Assembly (NCBI GenBank): GCA_025766275.1
Contig: JAFKAC010000054.1
Span: 186,001-250,000 of the forward strand
Reading direction: 5' to 3'
Source of the DNA: Lactarius indigo
Taxonomy: Eukaryota; Basidiomycota; Agaricomycetes; Russulales; Russulaceae
Length of the DNA: 64,000 bases
The notes under the pieces are model-generated. The model searched no databases. It saw only the letters and a program-made list of their open reading frames with translations, and had not been told where the DNA came from. Both the position numbers and the translations under genes were made by a program. Positions 12,744 to 23,419 of the stretch are shown here, one piece after another (the stretch's first letter is position 1; each line of letters begins with the position of its first letter).

Positions 12744-14903
12744 ATGTCGACTATTCTGGATGATCTTGACGAGCCTCTTTTAGACTTCGATGAGATGGAC
12801 GAGGAGGACTTGTCGGCGACTCAGTCTCGCCCCCCGAGCGCGATGTTTTCTGCGACCGCAAGTACCCAGTCGTCCGCTGCGACACCTGTCTCTCTTTTCT
12901 CTCAGATTTCTCAACCTTCCGGCCTCCCCATCAACATCATCGCCCGCCTGACTCACGACGAACTCACGCACAACCCGGAGTTCATGAAATACGTCAATAT
13001 GGTTGGCCACCTTCAAGAACTTCTCAGCCTGCGACAAAGTACTTTGTCGGCGAATCGTGAGTCGCGTTTTGTCTTTTTTTATATATTTTTTTACTCATCC
13101 TTTCCTCATCCTTCTCTAGCTACAGTTGCCAGCTCATTCGCTTCGTCCCTGCGCCCAATGGCGACAAGCTGTAAGTGCCTTTTTTTTTTATCGTCGTAAT
13201 CGTACAATTAATCTTTTTTTTTTACATTGTCAGCTCCAGCCGTTAGCTCGGCCGCTTCGTCTTTGCGTCCGAGTGAGTCGGCCTCGCAAGTTGCCTCTGG
13301 CGCTCCACTGCCACGGCTCCCTTTACCTTCCCCTCGTCCGTCAACCCGCCCGGATTGCTATCCGCACTCCGTCATCTGGACGTGGGACAATTGCAAGAAC
13401 GATCCCGGTGTCGGCGTTTCTGTTGGCAATACGTCCCGACCCCCCATGCGACGCGCGGTTCGACACGAGGACGGGAGGATGCTCTCAGACGGGGAGTGGA
13501 AAACGATCCGCCAAACCGCGCTGACCGTTGTTCGCACCCACCTGGAGCCACTGAGGCACAATCCCCGCGCCGTTGCCGACAAGATGCGCAAGAAAGGGTT
13601 CCTCAAGCACAACTTTTCCGGCGAGTGGGCTCAAGCCGTTGAAGCACTCGAACGTTTGGCTCCCCTCCTCTCACTGTGCAGCGCCAACTGGAAGGCCGAT
13701 ATAGTCCTCGGGTCGGTGATGGATCGCCCTTCGAACCGCTCACATTCTGTACCTCCCCGTCCATCGACTCCTAGCATCGCGGAATCTTCCTGCATCCCTC
13801 CTTCCAGCCGCGTCAGTACTTCTTCCCGCGCCTTACCTTCCCCCTCTCCCACTTCGCGCTCTCCCGCTTCTTCCAGTGTTGCCCCTTCCCGCCTTTCACA
13901 GCTGTCCCCTCGTCGCGCCTCTTTCAAGTCCCCCCATCCTCGTCCCCGTGTAACTTCCGTACGGCCACCCTCAGAGCCAGAGTCATCGAGCAAGGCTGGC
14001 CCCAAGGCTAAGCGTAGGCGCGATCTCAGCCCTCCACGGCGAACTGGGAAACGCTCAAAATCCGACGAGGGTACCAGTGGGACGTCAGTAGGTCCCGATA
14101 CAGGTGAGCGAGAATATTCGCATTTACAGCCTGACCTACTGACCTAATTACTTTGTAGGTTGCCAACCTCCTTCCCCTCGCCCGGCTTTTATGTCTCTCG
14201 TTCGACCTGGCGCGGCCTCCCAGCTGGTGAGTACTGTTCCTTCTCACAGTCGCCATGCGTCACCCCTTTCCAGACCTCAACTCCTGAACCTCCCTCCCCC
14301 AAATCGTCGCGTTCCAACACAACGTCACGTGCCAAGGCCTTGTCGACACGGGCAGCCAAAGCCAAGGACACCCGTTCCGCGACAACGGACGATGACGTGG
14401 CTACTCAGTCGCAACTCAAGTCGCGTTCGGCGAGCCCTGCTGAGGACGACCCCAGGCACAAGAGCCCAAGATGGGGCGCCCAGGATCCAGGTGGAAAGGC
14501 GACCTCGTCGTCTGAGGTATGTCTTCCATTGCCGCCGCATATCGCTGATGATTCATTTATTTTAGGGCTCGGCCGACGACGACGAGTCCCACTCACACCT
14601 CCAAGACCTTCAGCGTGACGAGCTCATGCAGTGGGTCGATGAGCACGAGATCAAGTCGCAAGGGAAGCGGCCTACGAGAAGAGGTACGTCGCCTCTCCTC
14701 CCCTCCTCCCCTTCCTTCCCCTCTTTGCTAATATGTTTTCACAGACCTTATCAAGGCGATTGCGGGAGCGCCGAAGTCGGAACAGCCCTCTAAAGAGGAC
14801 ATCGAGAGCATCGTCAACGAGGTAAGTCACACATATGTCAATATATATTGTGGCTAATGTTCTCCAGCGCAAATCAAAGCGCAACGCAAAGGCTGCTGCA
14901 TAG
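12744..14903 (+). CDS. Transposon-borne accessory protein of unknown function, 8 exons
   Basis: I do not recognise this family. From ATG 12744 to TAG 14901-14903, seven introns of 46-63 nt (13057-13119, 13171-13233, 14104-14158, 14227-14273, 14517-14565, 14684-14744, 14822-14867) leave 1776 nt, exactly 592 codons. All have GT-AG ends, and several have CTAAT branch sites. The protein begins with an acidic segment (DDLDEPLLDFDEMDEEDL). A folded-looking core of about 100 residues then follows (RRAVRHEDGRMLSDGEWKT ... LLSLCSANWKADIVLGSVMD). The rest is Ser/Pro/Arg-rich with basic KRRRDLSPPRR and GKRSKS stretches that could be nuclear signals. No stop breaks the model. By position it may be a DNA-binding helper like TNPA of plant CACTA elements, but that is inference. 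Confidence 0.8.
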
Positions 14904-15924
14904 CGCCCATCTTTTAAATCAAAGCTCTCGTATTGTTCGCGGCGGTGGGCCTGTTTGTCACAAAAAAAATATATCTTTTTTTGCTGTCGGAATTTCTCAC
15001 GTGATTAATGTGTGACTTTAAACTGACTCCCAAAGTCAGCTAAAAGTCAGTCTGTAGTCAATAATATTGGTGACTTTTGTTCGACTTTTGTGTGACTTTT
15101 GTGTGACTTTTATGTTGACTGTTAATTGACTTTGAAAGTCAATTAAAAGTCAAACAAAGTCAGTTCTTAGTCAACGACTTTTTATTGACTTTTGAATGAC
15201 TGGAAATTGACTTCCATAGTCAATAAAAAGTCATTGACTTTTTGTTGACTTTTGTGCGACTTTTTTTGTTGACTGCCAATTGACTTTGAAAAGTCAATTA
15301 AAAGTCAAACAAAGTCAGTTCTTAGTCAATGACTTTTTGTTGACTTTTGAATGACTGGAGCTTGACTTCCTTAGTCAACAAAAAGTCAATGGAAAGTCGC
15401 TGTAAGTCAGTGACTTTTCATTGACTTTTTGTTGACTTTGTAATGACTTGTGCTTGACTTCGGCAGTCAGTTCAAAGTCGAAAAAATAGGACATCAGTCA
15501 ACAAAAAGTCAATGAAAAGTCAATGACTTACAGTGACTTTTCAATGACTTTTTGTTGACTTTTTAATGACTTGCACTTGACTTCAGCAGTCAATTCAAAG
15601 TCGAAAAAATAGGACATCAGTCAACAAAAAGTCAATGAAAAGTCAATGACTTACAGTGACTTTTCAATGACTTTTTGTTGACTTTTTAATGACTTGCACT
15701 TGACTTCAGCAGTCAATTCAAAGTCGAAAAAATAGGACATCAGTCAACAAAAAGTCAATGAAAAGTCATTGACTACCAAGTGACTATACATTGACCTTAG
15801 ACTGACTTTTTTGTGACTTTTTCCTGACTTTTGAAGTCGCTAAAATAGGACATCAGTCAAGTGAAAAGTCATTGACTTTGAGCTGACTTTGTGTGACTTT
15901 GTGTGACTTTTCTTTTTTACTGAG
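14904..15924. repeat. Right subterminal AGTCA/TGACT array and terminus
   Basis: Nearly 900 bp consist of TGACTTTT, AGTCAAT and AAAGTCA units on both strands at short spacing. A longer unit containing TAGGACATCAGTCAA and AAAAAGTCAATGAAAAGTC recurs at about 15486, 15609, 15732 and 15845. The array ends in TTTTTACTGAG at 15924. It is about four times longer than the left array. Confidence 0.87.
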
Positions 15925-15931
15925 CATGAGG
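15925..15931. repeat. Target-site duplication (right), CATGAGG
   Basis: This is the second copy of CATGAGG, directly right of the TIR. It also supplies the last codons of the severed gag start. Confidence 0.85.
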
Positions 15932-16020
15932 GATGTGAAGGTGGCAGACCAGGTCTGCCAGTTGGTGCCATCTAACTTGGCGAGGGTGACGGATGGAGGG
16001 AAGACAAGGTGGAAAGACAT
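15925..16020 (-). pseudogene. Copia gag N-terminal 32 codons, severed by transposon insertion
   Basis: Starting at ATG 16020 on the minus strand, 32 codons read into the typical Copia Gag start KLDGTNWQTWSATF and end in LM at the insertion point. The frame resumes at 5092 on the far side of the 10.8-kb insertion. Removing the insertion and one copy of the target duplication gives a continuous gag frame, which fixes both the gene start and the insertion boundaries. Codons after this point match the large gag-pol frame. Confidence 0.88.
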
Positions 16021-17030
16021 TTGAGATGTTTGTGAATCTGGTTCCGAGGAGCAGTCAGAACCAGCTCAGATCTTGGTAGAGAAGATAATGGTCCAGCCAT
16101 AGGAGCGCTATACTCCATAACACATATGGTGTCATGCCTCAAGTATGTGCGACTTGGATATAGTTATATAGTGGAATCATTTGTACTGATGGCTGCCTTA
16201 TACTAAGATCCACAAAGCCCAAATGTTACTATGGGTAATAGTCATGCAACAGCTTTGTTGGCTTCGACGGAATAGGAGCTTTTGGTCCGGCGAAGGACTA
16301 CTAAGTCTCTGTATCCCTCAGCTTTATAGCCTTGATGCTGGGGCTACTAAGGATCTATAGTAAAGGGTAGTACCCTAGAGAGGAGCCAACAGCAAGTTCA
16401 AGAGACAGTGATAGGGATCAACTCCCATAACAACTGAATCTTCCGTCTGTGGAGTCTCTAGAACAGACCATTAAGGGTCTTGGTACTAAGCAACTAGACT
16501 AGTGATACGTGCTATGCAGCGAATCCTGCACAAAGGGAGCGAATACTTCTCCTAGCAGAGGTCTAGTCATAGCTACTATGTATAGTACTAAAGTAGCGTC
16601 TCCTAGTTGTATCAGAGGGAAGGACTTCTGGGTTTGACTATTAACCAGGCCTTCACACCCCTTAAAGTGACCCAGGTATTAACCGAGTATCACCTAACCA
16701 TTAGAGAGGCCTATAGCCGCAAGGGTCTTCCCCTATTGGCCTATGAAAGCACTTCCGGACGAAAACCGGGTAAAGAAGATATGGTAGTGTGCACAGAGGA
16801 ATTTGAGGTTGTATAAAACCTCTCATGAGAACCTCCTTAGGAGGCTAGCCAAAATGGCACATGACCGAGGTCATGGTGGACAAGAAAGAAGGGTGTGTCG
16901 AAAGAGGATAGAGGATGCTCACTGGAGGTGTAAAAGACGACAAGGAATATGTGGTCGGCTTGAGAGAGCAAGATGACACAAGTAGATCTGATGAGAGCAA
17001 GTTAGTTATTAGGCGTCAGGGCCCATAACC
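16021..17030 (-). other. Copia 5' leader between LTR and gag start
   Basis: About 1 kb separates the 5' LTR from the gag ATG at 16020. On the minus strand the bases next to the LTR read GGTTATGGGCCCTGACGCC, the expected place of the tRNA primer-binding site. I could not assign the tRNA. The few short open frames look random. Confidence 0.6.
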
Positions 17031-17567
17031 TGTTGAAGCGCAGAACTAACAAGCAAGGGATAAGCTTGGGCAGCTAAAAGACAAATTAACTTCAGAGGTG
17101 AAGGGAACTCTATTACAACTGCATACCTAAAAGACAAGTTACTATAAAGGAACGTCTATGAGCAAAGGTAATAGAGAAGTAAAGAGAAAGGGAACTTACA
17201 CTTCAGAGGTGAAGGGAACTCTGAAGTGTAGAGGCAAAAACAGCAGTCCTTATATACAGGACGCTTAGCTAATAATGGTCTGTGCGCACTGGTGACCCAA
17301 ACACAATACAGGTGGTCTGTGCGCCAGAGGGAGAAATGCCATTGGACGGCAGAGAACAATAGCTGCCTAAAGCAGACAATACTGGTATCTTAACAATAGA
17401 AAGAACAATAAGAACCATATATGGATCTAATAATAAAGATAAACAAAAGCAGTCCATATGAGTGCGGAGTGTCCATAAGTCCATAAGGGACAGATACTGT
17501 ATATAGTATGTGGGCTGACTCAATCAGATCCCACGAGACATGTGACTTTAACAGTCGCGTCTCAACA
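17031..17567 (-). repeat. Copia 5' LTR, complete (537 bp)
   Basis: It runs from TGTTGAAGCG to TCTCAACA with perfect TGTTGA/TCAACA ends. The part matching the left LTR shows two differences. Confidence 0.9.
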
Positions 17568-18104
17568 TCTCAAAGTTTACAGGGACAACAGGGTGGTCAT
17601 CAAAGGATGGTGGAAAAGGTCCAGTGCCAACAGACCCACCAACAACATTTTTCACTGCATACTCAAATTTTCGGAAAGCAGCGACTGGTTGATTCACACC
17701 AGATACATCCCCAGTGCCCAGAACCCTGCCGATGCCCCCTCCAGAGGCCTCTACCCTCCCCCCAATCTCCTCCTCAACCACATCACTGTCCCAGAGGAGA
17801 TTCACCCTTTCATCATCAACATCGGGTCCAGAAAACCTGGTCAGAGCTGCAGCCATTAGCCGACTGGCACACACACACAATGCCCTCGACGCGCAGCTAG
17901 ATGCCGACTCAAGGGAGGCCAAACAGCAAAATCCCCTCAGCATAAGGCCACGCCAGCTGACAATACCCCCTACCATCGCCCCTCCCCATATAAGACCAGC
18001 CCCTTATCCCAACTCCCTCACCCCGTGCCCCTCCCTCCTGTGTCCCCATTGCCTCACTCGGGATCGCCTGAGACTGTGGACTCCGTTCTACACCCCAACC
18101 CTGC

Positions 18105-19559
18105 AAAAAACTCCTTTCTTCTGTACCACCACCATGCCACCCAAACCTAAACCCCCCCCATCCCCATCACTCCACAACAAATTGCGGGGGTCCTCTCCTC
18201 TGTTACATCTGGTATCAATAAGCTCCTAGCCTCCACACCAGACCATACAGACGTGCTGCGACAACACGTCAATGCCTTCCTCTCACACACCACAATTTAT
18301 ACACTCCTCAGGGACTCTCCCCCTCCCCCACCCACAGAACCCCTCCCTCAAAATGCTCTTAAAGACATAGCGGACATTAAGAAATCACTCTCGGCCCTTC
18401 AAAAGGCACTGGCATCTAGCACACAGACTAGCAAACCCCCTCACACCCCAAAGCCTACTCAAGCAGGACCCTTGGCTCAAAAGAAACCCAAGGCCACAGC
18501 CCCTTCCTTTGCAAATGTGACTGCCCTGCCACCACGCCCTAGCGTGGTTATCAGCCTTGCGCACCTTGACTGGAAAGACAACAGGCCTTCCCCAGCCCAA
18601 CTCTGCACCAGCATCAACTCTGCTCTGGCAGCAGCCCAGAACGACCAAGTTCACATCTCCACTGTAAAGTGGACTGCTAGGGACAACCTGGTCCTAATGG
18701 GCGGCCCCAACACCATGGCACATCACCTCCAACTCGCTATTCCCACCATACATCAGCACTTCTCCGAGAGAATTCCAGCCTCTCACGATTCCCACCCCAT
18801 TCACATAAGACCTAATGTAAAATGGTCGAAAATTCTCATCAACAGCGTCCCCACTGGAGTTTCACCAACTACATCTGCTCACTCCCCTGACACCTGCCAC
18901 GCAGCCCTAGTCTCAGAAAACCCTAACTATGCCACTCTCACAATCACGCAGAGACCCAGCTGAATCCACAGCCCCTCCTCATACTCCGATAACGCCCTCT
19001 CTTCCCTCGTGGTGGCATTCAAGGACCCAGATGGCTCCCTGGCGCGTGGCCTTTTGGCCAGTAAGACGCTCTTTGTCTTTGGCACCTGCGCCACCATCAA
19101 GAAGTGGAAGCAACACCAACCCACATCCAAAGGCAAAACTCCCACACCAATCAAACCAGACTTGCCATCGCCTCCTGAATCCCCCTCCCTTGCTAACTAC
19201 TGACAGCTGGAACTCAAAATCCTCTCCACCCCCACCTCTCCATACACAGCCGGGCCGCCCACCAGGCCCACTCAAGACATGAAGGGAACTGCAGGTGTTG
19301 CTGGGAAGGCCCAGGCTAAAGGCTCCCGCTCAAGACCCAAATAGCCGACCCAAGCATAAGCGACTTCAAGACTCTGTTGCCCTCACAACCCGTCACTTGA
19401 CTGATGCTTGCTGCCCCTCACGGGGTGGAGGAGACATATGATGCACAGTATCGTTAATAGTCAGCAATATTTTGTCATGTAAAGATACACATAGTGTCGT
19501 GCTATATGGGGTATTTGGCCCCGAGGCACACGTAAATGGATTTAAAAAAAAAAAAAAAA
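18105..19559 (+). mobile_element. Short LINE copy (ORF1 plus 3' end) with poly(A) and 12-bp TSD
   Basis: The segment ends in a 16-nt A run (19544-19559) and is flanked by CCCCAACCCTGC at 18093-18104 and 19561-19572. Precise removal rejoins the host recombinase frame. The typical order is 5' end, ORF1 and 3' UTR, but there is no reverse-transcriptase ORF2. This is therefore an internally deleted copy, presumably mobilised by an intact relative. Confidence 0.88.
18134..19280 (+). pseudogene. LINE ORF1 (Gag-like nucleic-acid-binding protein)
   Basis: From ATG 18134 the frame begins MPPKPKPPP and then shifts by one base in the C run at 18156-18164. It then runs on through IKKSLSALQKAL, a Pro-rich linker and a fold resembling fungal LINE ORF1 (VKWSKILINSVPTGVSP, DPDGSLARGLLASKTLFVFG). 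A TGA at 18961 sits where related proteins usually have Trp. No CCHC knuckle was found. The product would bind the LINE RNA. It is broken here. Confidence 0.7.
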
Positions 19560-20600
19560 CCCCCAACCCTGCCCACTGGCACCTCCTCACTCAGCTCAGC
19601 AGAAAGAGAACGCGTCAAAGACATGATGGTACACGCTTGAGAGGAGGACACCCACACCACATATGGTTCAGGCCTCCTGATGTGGCACTGTTTTTGCAAC
19701 GGCAAAGGAGTCCCAGAATCAGCCAGAGCCCCCACCGCACAAGACCTTCTTGCAGCTTTTGTCACACACATGGCAGTGGCATACTCTGGCAAAACCATCT
19801 CCAACTACCTCAACGGGGTGTGCACCTGGCACATCCTGCACAGCATTCCCTGGATCCTCAACAAGAACCAAATGGAGACCATGCTATGAGCCGCCTGCAA
19901 GCTGACCCCAAGCTCTTCAAAAAGAAAAGAAAGACTCCCCTACATGCCCAGCTTCATCACAGCCATCTGGCAGCACCTGGACCTGGAGGACCTGGTGGAC
20001 GCAGCAGTATTCGCATGTCTCACCACATGTTTTTATGCCTCGGCCAGGCTCAGCAAGTTCACAGTCCACACCCTGGATAGTTTCCGCCCCAATGCCCACA
20101 TCACCACCTGAAACTTATCATATGACCAGGATTGCAATGACTTCAAGGTCATGGTCCTTCACCTTCCCACCACTAAGTCTGTGGGCAACAAAGGTGAGGA
20201 CATCTACTGGGCCACACAAAATGGAGACTCAGACCCCACAGCAGCCCTGCAAAACCACCTCTGGATCAACCAGCCTTCCAAGGCATCGCACCTATTTGCA
20301 TATTGGGCCAAAAACGCGTGCCGCCCACTCACAAAATTGAAGTTCCTCAAAAGAATTGGGAAAGCCACCTGTGCAGCTGGCCTCGAGCCTCTGCAAGGGC
20401 ATGGCATACAGATTGGATCCACCCTTGAATATCTTCTTCAGGGGGTTCCCTTCTACGTCGTAAAAACAAAGGGTTGTTGGGCTGGGGACTCTTTCTTGCT
20501 ATACCTACAAAAGCATGCCATCATCATCGCACCATACATTCAAGCTGCTCCTGCTCTGCACGAATCCTTCATCCACTACACCATGCCCCCAGTTTGCTAA

Positions 20601-21040
20601 AACACCATCTTCACTGCCTCCTTGTGCAGCCGTGTCTTTTCTCTCATATCCACCAGGTAAGCCTTCTCTTCCTATTTTTTGGGGGTGCCGAGCCTCACTC
20701 ACCACATCATCAATTCCTAACAGGTCAGGTGTTGCGACCTCAGCTTGGCAGCAAAGTCCCATCTTCGATCATGAAGTGCTTTGCGCTTTGGCCCATTCTC
20801 TCTATGCTGTCAAACTACCCCAGCCATTCTATAGTTTTCTCCTAATTACCTACAATGCTTGTACACAGTCTCCCAGACCAGCTGCCTGAATCAAACCACA
20901 GTTAACCATCCTGCACAAGCATTTGTCAAAGTGTTTCGTAGCGTGCATCAGCAGACCTTCTCCTCACCGCTCACCAATGCTGCACAAAACCCTACCCTCA
21001 AGAAGCAAACCAGTGACTCACAAAGACTCATGAACACATG
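20601..21040. other. 3' remnant of DIRS-like element, no gene
   Basis: This C/T-rich sequence follows the recombinase stop. I saw no coding frame of note and could not locate the split repeats expected at a DIRS/Ngaro end. Confidence 0.4.
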
Positions 21041-21586
21041 AAGCAATCACCATTTATGCTCCTTATGGGCTACAACCCAACAGCTGATTGGACAGATAAG
21101 CCATCACCTATTCCAAATGTGATCACAAGGCTGACACAATTAAAGGAAGCATGACAACTGGCACAAGACCTTATCAAGAAGGCACAAGATAGCTGGATTA
21201 GACACAAAGACACCCCATGATATCAGATAGGTGACCAGGTGTGGTTAGAAGGCAAACACCTCTGAACCAATCAACCAACCACAAAACTAGCAGCACGACG
21301 CCACGGACCATTCAAGGTCATTAAGGTGATGTCCCCTTACAACTATTGCCTCAAACTTCCCATGCAGTGGAGCATCCACCTGGTATTTCACATAGACCTT
21401 CTCATGCCATACAAAAGTACAGCTTTTCATGGTGAAAATTTCCCTCAACCGCCATCAGATCTAGTAGAAGGAGAGGAGGAGTATGAAGTCAAGGCCATTC
21501 TCAACTCTTGGCATTTCGGCTGTTGAAAGAAGCTTCAATACCTCATCAAATGGAAGGGGTACCCAGACTTGGAGAATCAGTGGGGC
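21041..21586 (+). pseudogene. Ty3/Gypsy integrase C-terminus and chromodomain fragment
   Basis: One frame reads SPFMLLMGYNP, then YQIGDQVWLEGKHL, KLAARRHGPFKVIKV, FHIDLLMPYK and the chromodomain EYEVKAILNS ... YLIKWKGYPDLENQW. This is the standard C-terminal order of fungal Gypsy Pol. Four TGA stops (21152, 21218, 21263, 21524) and no other stop type break it. No LTR or RT belonging to it was seen. It ends abruptly at the Copia fragment. Confidence 0.85.
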
Positions 21587-22785
21587 TTACCTAAATGGAG
21601 TCCTCAAAGAGAAGGTCTATATGCAGCAACCTGAAGGCTACAAAGATGGCACAGATTGAGTATGTCTGCTCATAAAAACCCTATATGGACTTGAACAGTC
21701 CAGGCATGAGTGGAACAAAGAACTCAATGATAAATTAAATAAGCACAGATTCACCTCTCTGAAGGCTGATCCATGTGCATACATCAGAAGGGGAGCTGAC
21801 CTGGAGATAATAACTGTATGGGTTGATGACCTTATGCTATTTGCAATGTCAATGGAAGCTATGGAGCATACAAAAGCTAACTTACATTCAGAGTGGGAAG
21901 TTACAGACATGGGAGACCCAACCAAGATCATTGGGATAGAAATAACATGAGATGATACAACGATCAAGATAATGCAGCAAAAATACATTGAAGCCATCCT
22001 CAAGAAAGAGGGCATGCAGTGTGTGCAAATCCCATGGCAACTCCACTCAACTCCAATACACCACTTTTACCTAATCTGGATGCGAACAAGGGGAGCAGGA
22101 GCAACTCCTACACAAGGTTGCTTGGCAAACTCCAGTTTCTGGAAAATGCAACCAGACCAGATATAGCATATGCCATTAACAGACTGGCCTCATATACAGC
22201 CAATCCAAGTTTGGAACATACCAGAGCCCTAAAAAGAATATTAAGATACCTTGCAGGCACAAAGATGTATGGAATTACTTACTCAAGGAAGAAATTTGAG
22301 ACAAAAAACTCCGATCTATTCCATGGGTTTTCCAACACAGTGTATGCCAATACTGATGATTACAAATCAGTTATGGGATATGTCTTCTTAATGGGTGGAG
22401 GAACAATCATCTGGATGTTAAAGAAACAGTCAATAACAGCTCTATATCCTCAACTGAGGCAGAATACATTGCCTTATCTAAGGCAAGCCAAGAAGCTTCA
22501 TGGCTGAGAAACCTATATGAGGAGCTAGGCTATGGTCAAAAATATCCCACACTAATCCAAGAGGATAACATGAGTGCAACAGTGATGGCAAAAAATCCAA
22601 AGTTCCACAAGAGATTGAAACATCTTGCCACATGATGGCATTTAATCCAAGAATTGGTGGCAAAAGGTGTGGTGGAACTAGGAGATTGTTGAGACCCAGA
22701 CCAAACAGCCAACATCCTCACAAAAGCATTGCCAAGACCAAAGCATAAAAGACATATAGAAGAGATGGGATTGAAACCAATGTGA
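21587..22785 (+). pseudogene. Copia RT C-terminus and RNase H fragment
   Basis: The sequence enters mid-RT (AYLNGVLKEKVYMQQPEGY), passes the active-site region as VWVDDLMLF and continues to the RNase H end (DNMSATVMAKNPKFHKRLKH, ANILTKALPRP). There are frameshifts near 22020 and 22450 and several TGA stops. The part upstream of RT is missing and the join to the Gypsy fragment is abrupt. It is unrelated in detail to the Copia at 1-17567. Confidence 0.85.
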
Positions 22786-23419
22786 AGGGTGGCAGATTCG
22801 TTCCACCAGAGGACCAAGCAGTGGTAGTGTTCACATGTATCATGCTTGGCCTTGGGCATTTTCTGTTCTGGCCTGCCTAAATTTTTGAACCCACCCTATA
22901 GGGGCTTGTATGTTTCTGGTCTTCGCATATTCTCATGTGTTCTACCAGCTTCACTACAATACATTTTGCAGATTTGGAAAGCTGCTTCAAGCAGCTATGA
23001 TGTGTATGTACTTCTTCTATGACTTCATACTCTTGAAGGTTGCCGCGCTTTTCCCCTCCTGTCTGAAGGATGGTTTGCAGCCTCAAATGGGAAGCAAGTG
23101 CGACATGACTCATGATTCAGTATCATGCCCAATGGCCCATGCATCTGCCCAAGCTACTATATGACTCCCCAAGTGTTCTTACTCATATGCCAACTCATTT
23201 TTGAAAAAGCATTTGATATTATTGTACTTATATGTATAAAACAAGCCCTGAATGGGCCCAAGAAATGTAATGAATCGTATCTTGACTCGTACCCCTTCTG
23301 TCTGCCTAAATGCAAAAACTGTGCTTGTATTCAATCCCCATTGACTTATCACTCTTGCAGTCACTGGCACGTGACTGCATACTACCCCAGCATTGCCCAT
23401 TAACCTCACCAAAGGGGAG
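22786..23419 (+). other. 3' untranslated part of the second Copia element
   Basis: This is about 630 bp with no supported gene. It ends in an AAAGGGGAG purine tract directly before the TGTTAAAAAGG that I take as the 3' LTR start. Confidence 0.55.

Larger units (their letters stand above)
5100..15924. mobile_element. 10.8-kb TIR DNA transposon, CMC (CACTA/Plavaka-like) type
   Basis: The ends are CTCAGTAAAAA at left and TTTTTACTGAG at right, flanked by CATGAGG repeats, and the insertion splits Copia gag cleanly. Inside are a Tnp2-type transposase gene (minus, 8757-12428), a divergent accessory gene (plus, 12744-14903), AGTCA-rich subterminal arrays at both ends, a G-rich minisatellite, a 105-bp tandem repeat and a 36-bp repeat. 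A solo LTR adds 533 bp. The short TIR and the 5-7-bp duplication differ from classical CACTA elements, which start CACTA and duplicate 2-3 bp, so the exact family is uncertain. Confidence 0.87.
1..17567 (-). mobile_element. Ty1/Copia LTR retrotransposon, nested host of other elements
   Basis: Bases 1-436 repeat at 17132-17567 with only two mismatches seen by eye (252/17383 and 428/17559), so these are the paired LTRs of one minus-strand element. The LTR begins TGTTGA and ends TCAACA, a perfect terminal inverted repeat. The left (3') LTR is cut by the window edge. Between the LTRs lie a leader, gag-pol and a polypurine tract. The internal part is inflated by a 10.8-kb DNA transposon inserted in gag. 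The near-identical LTRs suggest recent insertion. The element lies inside a DIRS-like RT/RNase H reading frame that resumes at 17568. The target duplication cannot be checked because the left flank is outside the window. Confidence 0.9.
17568..20600 (+). pseudogene. DIRS-like (Ngaro-type) element: RNase H end and tyrosine recombinase
   Basis: The left part (17568-18104) encodes the end of an RT/RNase H (VYRDNRVVIKGWWK, NPADAPSRG, DRLRLW). The frame is cut at 18104 by a LINE and resumes at 19573 in the same frame (FYTPTL then PTGTSSL). The right part encodes a tyrosine recombinase: SAM-like N-domain (GKTISNYLNGV), box with catalytic Arg (ASARLSKFTV) and C-terminal box (HGIQIGSTLEYLL ... LLYLQKHA). 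It is inactive. TGA stops lie at 19638, 19887 and 20109, and the expected HxxR arginine is Gln (CAG 20409-20411). These changes fit C-to-T decay at CpG. The 5' part of the element is lost or beyond the Copia insertion. Confidence 0.85.
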
